In this document: positions 42,208 through 47,886 of the stretch, piece after piece | Layout of the letters: every line of letters starts with the position of its first letter | Numbering within the stretch: position 1 is the stretch's first letter | Assembly: GCA_017471445.1 (NCBI GenBank) | Contig: JAFUTJ010000015.1 | Coordinates: 89,352-137,237, forward strand | From: Alphaproteobacteria bacterium | GTDB lineage: Bacteria; Pseudomonadota; Alphaproteobacteria; Rs-D84 | Reading direction: 5' to 3' | Length of the DNA stretch: 47,886 nt | Translations under genes and position numbers: made by a program | Notes under the pieces: generated by a model | The model's input: the letters and a program-made list of their open reading frames with translations, nothing else | What the model was told of the DNA's origin: nothing | Databases searched by the model: none

Positions 42208-44681
42208 AAACGGTCGTGTGTCCTGACAAATTCGCGCAGGAACGACGCGTCAAAATCACCCATTATTTGGGTCAGTGAATAATCACGGTGCCCATCGGGT
42301 GAAATTGTAAAGTCTATTGTTTTTGGTTCTGGTGATGTGCCGCGCATAGTCATCTGAAATGCGGCATCCATTTTGCCGTCGTTTATGGAAATATTGCCGT
42401 GTGCATCCACATGCCGCATGCGAATTTCAATTGGGTTTACACTTTGGAAATTGCCATTTGTATATGTACCCGAAATATGCATTTGCTTTATTTCAGATTC
42501 ACCACCGGCCAGCATATTACCCAACGCGTATTCTGCGTTCAATTTTGTTATTTCACCCGCCTGTGAATAAAATTCATCTGTGCCAATGCCAATTAATACA
42601 CCGCCGTCAAATGCGGCATCAATTTCACCGGTCATATTATAAAATATGTCGTGTGCAATTTGCCCCGATGTCTGAATATTCAATTCGGCGGTTACACGCG
42701 AATCGCGAACATTTATCGGCATCTGGTCGGTCAGTATTTTCCCATGTGTTGCAAATCGATTTAATTGGGCAAATATGTTGTAATTATTTTTATCGCGCGT
42801 GATTGTTGCCAATACGTTTCCGCGGTCATCGTCACTGATTGAAAATGTCTGAACATTTGGCTTTAATGAATAAACAAAGTTCCGATATTCATCACCATTA
42901 TAAATCATTGTACCCGCGGTTAATGATATATTCACCGGTAAATTAAATACCTGTATCAGTGGTGCATTTGTTAAAAATTCCCGTTCAGAATAATTATCAA
43001 TAAAGTCTTGGGAAACAAATGCGTCAACATCCAAAATATCGGTTTCCAGTGTAATATTTGTTCCGTTTGCCGTGCCGTGGAATTCATGGCCTGCGATTTT
43101 TACGGTTAATTCAGAAATTGTTCCGTTATCATATTTACCGGACACAACATACGCCAAATCATTCATTGTGGACGTGTCAATATTAGGAATCAAATCCTTG
43201 ATATTATCGCCATATAAATAAAAGTAATTGTCATACATACTGATTTTCCATCGGCCAGATGTGGGCGTAAATTCCATCATGTCGCCTGTCCATGAAAAAT
43301 CGCCGGTTGCATTGCGCATAAATTCTGGAATAAATTTTATGTCTGCATTTCCCCAATTTAACGGCTTGTTACGCGCATACCGATATGTGGCACGCACATT
43401 TGTGCCATCAACTGAAAACACGCCTGCAATATCGGCAAAGTCAAATTCAACCGTGCCGCGGCGTGCAATGCGGTGAATTTCACTTAAAAAAGTATCGTAT
43501 GCGGGCATATTTTCATCAGATTGTAATTTTATTGAAAACACATCGTTATTCACATTAACTGTACCGTGAATATTGCCATATGTAAATTCGTCACACCGCC
43601 ATATTTCCGGCGTACCCGAAAACAGACACATTACCGTTTGTCCATCAAATGGTGCGGTTATCATAATATTATGTGCGCCACCTGCATCAATAACACCACC
43701 CGTTACCGCAACATCATCGGCAATAATGTTTGCAATCTGAATCTGAACCTGGGTACCAATTGCATTCATTTTCAGGTGTCCAAACTCAAAATCCCCCAAT
43801 CGCAGGTTTCCATAAAAATCTAAATCAAATGTCGTACGGTAAAACATGCGGTTTGGGTTCAATAAAAATGAAAAGTCATAATCAATATTATGTGCACGTA
43901 ATTGAATATTTTTATCGCCATTGGGCATTAATTCAATGTTACCGGTAAAGTTATTCGCCGTAATATTCTTGAACTTTACGCCCCAGTTCCCGTCCCATTC
44001 GAAATCTGCAGTAATGCGCATGTTACCAATTATGCGCGGTGTGCGAAATTGAAACCATGAATTAACGTTTGGTGTTTCAATTTGCATATGGCCGCGTGCC
44101 GCACCATCATTCATTAACACACCTGTCATGGTCAGGTTGTTCGTATGATTTATAATTGTAAATTCATCACCGTTATATTCAACATCGTAACGATGTTGGT
44201 CTGTGCGAACGATGCCGTTAAAGTTACCATCGCGAATTTGACCAGAAACAATTTCATAATCTTTGTCCAAGAAACGAATTACACTGTCACGCAGGTCGAT
44301 ATTATAGTTTAATGTTGTTGGTATCAATCGTTCAATTTCCATGCGCATTCCATGCACGGCAATATTTCGGTTTAGTGTTGCATTACGAATATCAAACATT
44401 GCACGCATTGGCACACCAAATACCAATTTATCAATATGACCATTTGGAATAACAACGTCGCGTGCAACAATTGTTGCCCCACCGGCCAGACTGAAATGTA
44501 CATCGCCATTTATTGTTGCCGAAACGCCCGTTTGATCGGCAAATGCGATTTCTATTTTATTGCGCATATTGTTCAATGTAAACATTGGCGGCACAATCAA
44601 CGCCGCAATGACGCACAGCAACAAAATCGCCGCCGTGGCGATAAGAAAACGTCTGAAACGTCTGATGTTACGCAGTTTCAT
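42204..44681 (-). CDS. AsmA-family inner-membrane/periplasmic protein
   Basis: The start at 44681 has AAAGAGAG directly upstream; the frame continues to 44756, overlapping uvrB, without a better site. The 825-residue protein has a basic N-terminus (LRNIRRFRRF), one membrane helix (about residues 14-34) and a very long beta-rich periplasmic part with repeated strands, as in AsmA/TamB/YhdP proteins, which are thought to bridge the envelope and move phospholipids. The early block GVSATINGDVHFSLAGGATI and the C-terminal DAHGNISINDGKMDAAFQ are typical. Confidence 0.85.
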   Translation of the reverse strand: MKLRNIRRFRRFLIATAAILLLCVIAALIVPPMFTLNNMRNKIEIAFADQTGVSATINGDVHFSLAGGATIVARDVVIPNGHIDKLVFGVPMRAMFDIRNATLNRNIAVHGMRMEIERLIPTTLNYNIDLRDSVIRFLDKDYEIVSGQIRDGNFNGIVRTDQHRYDVEYNGDEFTIINHTNNLTMTGVLMNDGAARGHMQIETPNVNSWFQFRTPRIIGNMRITADFEWDGNWGVKFKNITANNFTGNIELMPNGDKNIQLRAHNIDYDFSFLLNPNRMFYRTTFDLDFYGNLRLGDFEFGHLKMNAIGTQVQIQIANIIADDVAVTGGVIDAGGAHNIMITAPFDGQTVMCLFSGTPEIWRCDEFTYGNIHGTVNVNNDVFSIKLQSDENMPAYDTFLSEIHRIARRGTVEFDFADIAGVFSVDGTNVRATYRYARNKPLNWGNADIKFIPEFMRNATGDFSWTGDMMEFTPTSGRWKISMYDNYFYLYGDNIKDLIPNIDTSTMNDLAYVVSGKYDNGTISELTVKIAGHEFHGTANGTNITLETDILDVDAFVSQDFIDNYSEREFLTNAPLIQVFNLPVNISLTAGTMIYNGDEYRNFVYSLKPNVQTFSISDDDRGNVLATITRDKNNYNIFAQLNRFATHGKILTDQMPINVRDSRVTAELNIQTSGQIAHDIFYNMTGEIDAAFDGGVLIGIGTDEFYSQAGEITKLNAEYALGNMLAGGESEIKQMHISGTYTNGNFQSVNPIEIRMRHVDAHGNISINDGKMDAAFQMTMRGTSPEPKTIDFTISPDGHRDYSLTQIMGDFDASFLREFVRTHDRF

Positions 44682-44730
44682 TCTCTCTTTAATACTCTCG
44701 CTTGTAATTTGATTATAATGAATTATATTA

Positions 44731-46743
44731 ATGGTTGTGAACAAAAAAATGACCAAGAATAACAGTATCTTTCAATTAAGCAGTTCGTACGCCCCCATGG
44801 GCGACCAACCGGGTGCCATATCTGAATTGGTGGCCGGTGTTCGTGATGGCCGCCGGTCCCAAGTGTTATTGGGGGTAACAGGTTCTGGGAAAACATTCAC
44901 AATGGCGAATGTGATTGCAGAATTATCGCGCCCTGCCCTGCTGATGGCACCGAATAAAATATTGGCGGCGCAATTATATACGGAAATGAAATCATTTTTT
45001 CCGCATAACCATGTTGAATACTTTGTTTCCTATTATGATTATTATCAGCCAGAGGCGTATATGCCCACCACCGACACGTATATTGATAAAGACGCATCAA
45101 TAAATGAACAATTGGACCGCATGCGCCACAGTGCGACACGTGCCATGCTGGAAGAACGCGACGTTATCGTCGTGTCGTCTGTGTCTGCAATTTATGGTAT
45201 GGGTTCGCCGGAACAATATTCGGGAATGCGGTTGGTTCTGAATCCGGGTGATAAAATTTCAATGCATGATGTAATGCGCGCATTGGTTGATATTCAATAT
45301 AAACGTAACGATATGGCATTTGAACGTGGTGATTTTCGTGTGCGCGGTGATACCTTGGATGTGTTTCCATCACATTCAATGGACCGGGCGTGGAAATTAT
45401 CATTCTTTGGCGACGAAATCGAAGAAATTTGGGAATTTGACACACTGACCGGTGCGAAATTACAGAAACTGGGGCGCATTGCGGTGTACCCAAACACACA
45501 CTATGCAACCCCTATGCCAAGCATATTACAGGCAATTGGTCAAATAAAGGCCGACCTGAAAGAACGTTTGGACTATTTTCATGAAAATATGAAATATATC
45601 GAAGAACAGCGTTTGCGGGAACGCACAAACTTTGATATTGAAATGATGGAAAATACCGGAACATGCCGCGGAATTGAAAACTATTCACGGTATCTGTCGG
45701 GGCGTGCCCCAGGCCAGCCGCCACCAACCCTGTTCGAATATTTACCACACGACGCGGTATTGTTTATTGATGAAAGCCACGTTACCGTGCCGCAAATTGG
45801 CGCGATGTCGCGTGGTGACCGTGCACGCAAAGAAACATTGTCACACTATGGATTTCGTTTACCGGCGTGTATTGATAACCGGCCATTGACATTTGATGAA
45901 TGGGATGCATTGCGACCGCAAACAATATTTGTTTCGGCGACCCCGGCGGAATGGGAATTAACACAATCGGGCGGTATTGTTTCCGAACAGGTTATTCGCC
46001 CAACGGGCCTGTTGGACCCAGAATGTACCGTTCGCCCCACTGAACACCAGGTTGATGATTTATTAGACACATTAAAGAAAACACATGGCCGCGCGTTGGT
46101 TACAACACTAACCAAAAAAATGTCGGAACAATTAACCGATTACCTGAACGAAAACGGCGTTCGTGCAAAATATCTGCACAGTGATATTGAAACGCTGGAA
46201 CGTATTGAATTGCTGCGTGATTTGCGATTGGGTAAATATGATGTATTGGTTGGAATTAACCTGTTACGCGAAGGTTTGGATGTTCCCGAATGTGAATTGG
46301 TTGCAATTATGGATGCCGACAAGGAAGGATTCCTGCGGTCAACCCGTTCATTGATTCAGACAATTGGTCGCGCGGCGCGTAATGCAAATGGGCGTGTGAT
46401 TTTGTACGCGGACAAGATAACCGATTCTATGCGGGCTGCGCTGGATGAAACGGCCCGTCGTCGTGAAAAACAAATGGCGTATAATGCGGCACACGGTATC
46501 ACACCAAAAACCGTGCAAAAGGCAATATTTGATGAAGTTGGTGAAAAACAAGATAAAACAGATAAAAAACGTCGCTTTGTTTATACATCAGACGGTGTTA
46601 TGGATGCCGAAACATTGCGTCGTGAAATTAAAAAGTTGCAAAAACAAATGAAAACCGCCGCCGAAAATTTAGAATTTGAGGTGGCCGCCGAAATCCGTGA
46701 TACAATCCATAAAATGGAAGACGATTTATTATTACTGGAATAA
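44731..46743 (+). CDS. uvrB: excinuclease ABC subunit UvrB
   Basis: UvrB is the damage-verifying helicase-like subunit of nucleotide excision repair. The 670-residue protein has Walker A GVTGSGKT (about residues 48-55), the DNA-inserting beta-hairpin region [12 protein letters not shown], the [13 protein letters not shown] block, C-terminal helicase motifs ([19 protein letters not shown]) and a final UVR motif for UvrC contact. TATAAT at 44714-44719 lies only 11 bases before the ATG, so the leader is very short and no ribosome site is seen; MTKNNS at 44749 is an alternative start. It overlaps no other real gene. Confidence 0.97.
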   Translation: MVVNKKMTKNNSIFQLSSSYAPMGDQPGAISELVAGVRDGRRSQVLLGVTGSGKTFTMANVIAELSRPALLMAPNKILAAQLYTEMKSFFPHNHVEYFVSYYDYYQPEAYMPTTDTYIDKDASINEQLDRMRHSATRAMLEERDVIVVSSVSAIYGMGSPEQYSGMRLVLNPGDKISMHDVMRALVDIQYKRNDMAFERGDFRVRGDTLDVFPSHSMDRAWKLSFFGDEIEEIWEFDTLTGAKLQKLGRIAVYPNTHYATPMPSILQAIGQIKADLKERLDYFHENMKYIEEQRLRERTNFDIEMMENTGTCRGIENYSRYLSGRAPGQPPPTLFEYLPHDAVLFIDESHVTVPQIGAMSRGDRARKETLSHYGFRLPACIDNRPLTFDEWDALRPQTIFVSATPAEWELTQSGGIVSEQVIRPTGLLDPECTVRPTEHQVDDLLDTLKKTHGRALVTTLTKKMSEQLTDYLNENGVRAKYLHSDIETLERIELLRDLRLGKYDVLVGINLLREGLDVPECELVAIMDADKEGFLRSTRSLIQTIGRAARNANGRVILYADKITDSMRAALDETARRREKQMAYNAAHGITPKTVQKAIFDEVGEKQDKTDKKRRFVYTSDGVMDAETLRREIKKLQKQMKTAAENLEFEVAAEIRDTIHKMEDDLLLLE

Positions 46744-46747
46744 AAAA

Positions 46748-47161
46748 ATGAAATCAGAATATATACTAGAAAACGTTGAACAAATGCGGGAATTTGCACG
46801 TCGTTTTGCGCATACCCTGACCGCACCACGTTGTGTTGCACTGCATGGCGATTTGGGTATGGGAAAATCAGAAATTGCCCGCGCAATAATCCAAGAATTA
46901 CGCGGCGCAAATACTGTGGTCCCCAGTCCGACATTTACAATCGTGCAATCGTATGGTGGTATTTCACACTTTGATTTATATCGCATAAATGATGCGTCGG
47001 AATTAACGGAAATCGGTCTGGATTATGCATTGCAAAACGATATTACATTAATCGAATGGCCCGATATCGCATTAAATATTCTGCCGCATGATGCGATTCA
47101 TCTGTACATAACACAATATGGCAATGGCCGGAAAATTATGATTAATCCCGACCATATGTAA
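46748..47161 (+). CDS. tsaE: tRNA threonylcarbamoyladenosine ATPase TsaE
   Basis: TsaE is the small ATPase that works with TsaB and TsaD to make t6A37 in ANN-decoding tRNAs. The start at 46748 is chosen because the longer frame runs inside uvrB. The 137-residue protein has Walker A GDLGMGKSE (34-42), the PSPTFTIVQSY block and FDLYRINDASELTEIGLDY (about 77-95), and ends near LIEWPD. It follows uvrB by four bases. Its 3' end overlaps the LamG-like gene by 20 bases. Confidence 0.92.
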   Translation: MKSEYILENVEQMREFARRFAHTLTAPRCVALHGDLGMGKSEIARAIIQELRGANTVVPSPTFTIVQSYGGISHFDLYRINDASELTEIGLDYALQNDITLIEWPDIALNILPHDAIHLYITQYGNGRKIMINPDHM

Positions 47162-47886
47162 ATCCACTGCCACGCAAAGGTGGATATAGTTTCTGTTCCA
47201 CCATATCAAACATTCCGTTTTGGGTTATGTGCGTGTTACCAATTTGCATGCCGGCATACACCGGTACCCAATGACGGTACAACACATTACCATGCCACAG
47301 TTTGCAATATGATATTTTCATGCGCCCAACCTGGGGCGTACCCGCCTGATTAAACGAAAACATATACATTGGCCGCGATGTTAACGTTGTCGCAACCGGG
47401 GTTAAATTGTATTCTGTGTCATCAATTCGCGCCGCCCCATTCGCATTCAGGTACATTACACGCCATTCACCGTTTGAATAAATTTTTCTAAATACATTGT
47501 CGCCATAATTAAAGCCACTTAGATAATTATTAGCACAATAAAACCCAAATGCGTTTGTGCCATTTCCCATCACGGAATTGGTGTCGCGTGCACCAAATGG
47601 GTTACCGCCCGAACCGCCGCTGGATGCGCCAACATACATAATGCGGCATTCAATTGCCGTGTCCATTGTTGGAACAACACCGGTGTTGATATATGATTGT
47701 TCAGATTCCGCATTGCTTAAATACAGGTTCGGATTGGCCCAGAGTAGGCGACCATTATCGATAACATAGTCTTGTGTCATATCAACTGCGGCGGTTAATT
47801 TTATATCGCGCACATATGAAAATGGAATGGTTGTATTTGTGGTTATTAATGTATCGCTATCATCCACCCGCCAACGATTATGCACA
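47142..47886 (-). CDS. partial secreted LamG-like protein (5' end outside the window)
   Basis: Only the C-terminal 247 residues are present. They open with WRVDD followed by NTTIPFSYVRDIKLTA, the module shared with the secreted protein at 7199-7948. A concanavalin A/LamG-type domain follows: SYINTGVVPTMDTAIECRI, PFGARDTN, FGFY, then a strand with KISYCKLW and the typical ending GMFDMVEQKLYPPLRGSGF. Such domains bind sugars or other surfaces. The truncated N-terminus should hold the signal peptide. It is convergent with tsaE. Confidence 0.75.
   Translation of the reverse strand, partial: VHNRWRVDDSDTLITTNTTIPFSYVRDIKLTAAVDMTQDYVIDNGRLLWANPNLYLSNAESEQSYINTGVVPTMDTAIECRIMYVGASSGGSGGNPFGARDTNSVMGNGTNAFGFYCANNYLSGFNYGDNVFRKIYSNGEWRVMYLNANGAARIDDTEYNLTPVATTLTSRPMYMFSFNQAGTPQVGRMKISYCKLWHGNVLYRHWVPVYAGMQIGNTHITQNGMFDMVEQKLYPPLRGSGFTYGRD

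Noticed and set aside
42204-44756. Longer AsmA start overlapping uvrB
   Set aside because: The extra 25 residues lack a ribosome site, while the start at 44681 has one and begins the usual basic segment before the membrane helix.
1-47886. CRISPR arrays and insertion sequences
   Set aside because: No regularly spaced direct repeats with unique spacers and no transposase gene or terminal repeat pair were seen on either strand.

Overview
The window reads as a chromosomal segment of an AT-rich alphaproteobacterium, probably an uncultured host-associated (gut-type) lineage. The reasons are an alphaproteobacterial elongator tRNA-Met, the origin-proximal style neighbourhood secB-mltA-DUF721, an alphaproteobacterial L36, a short ValS without the C-terminal coiled coil, and a VirB3/VirB4 type IV secretion locus. 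This placement is inference; no marker was searched. TGA is used as an ordinary stop (for example at 31068 and in an ATGA overlap at 36237), so the standard code applies.

Layout. 1-3.9 kb is accessory: a decayed coding remnant, a RhuM-family gene and a 660-residue protein with a possible ADP-ribosyltransferase-like segment. 4.0-10.1 kb is mostly housekeeping (valS, acyl-ACP thioesterase, pal, a divergent uracil-DNA glycosylase, infC with a non-canonical start), interrupted by a secreted Cys-rich protein behind a structured, terminator-containing leader. 10.2-16.4 kb, minus strand, holds a YjbR-like gene, two envelope proteins, lolD and lolC with an unknown gene wedged between them, and a secretin-like lipoprotein. 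16.5-21.0 kb holds a leaderless lipoprotein gene and a virB3-virB4 operon that continues into two paralogous secreted HExxH proteins. 21.0-23.5 kb has an AT-rich repeat cluster that could be an origin or regulatory region, then rpmJ, secB, mltA and a DUF721 gene.

23.6-29.1 kb is the most interesting region. A copper-type operon (Cys-rich peptide, membrane protein, CsoR repressor with a palindromic operator) is followed by a Mpi-family serine DNA invertase. Next to it are two ~130-bp segments, each bounded by head-to-head crossover sites with the AAACC-NN-GGTT core known from Hin/Gin/Pin invertases. Each segment carries a sigma70-like promoter and sits before envelope genes: a lipoprotein (segment A) and a two-gene Cys-rich surface protein operon (segment B). 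Segment B lies between divergent genes, so flipping should exchange which side is transcribed. The two segments have different central dinucleotides (GT versus GA), which should keep their recombination separate. As assembled, both promoters point left, so the lipoprotein and surface operon would be OFF and the gene at 26628-27089 ON.

29.1-32.3 kb is tRNA-Met, ruvC, an MFS transporter and recA. 32.3-39.6 kb is a surface-glycan island of seven glycosyltransferase-type genes on both strands. 39.6-47.2 kb returns to housekeeping (typA, an unknown gene, an AsmA-family gene, uvrB, tsaE). The window ends inside a LamG-like secreted protein that shares a short module with the secreted protein at 7.2-7.9 kb.
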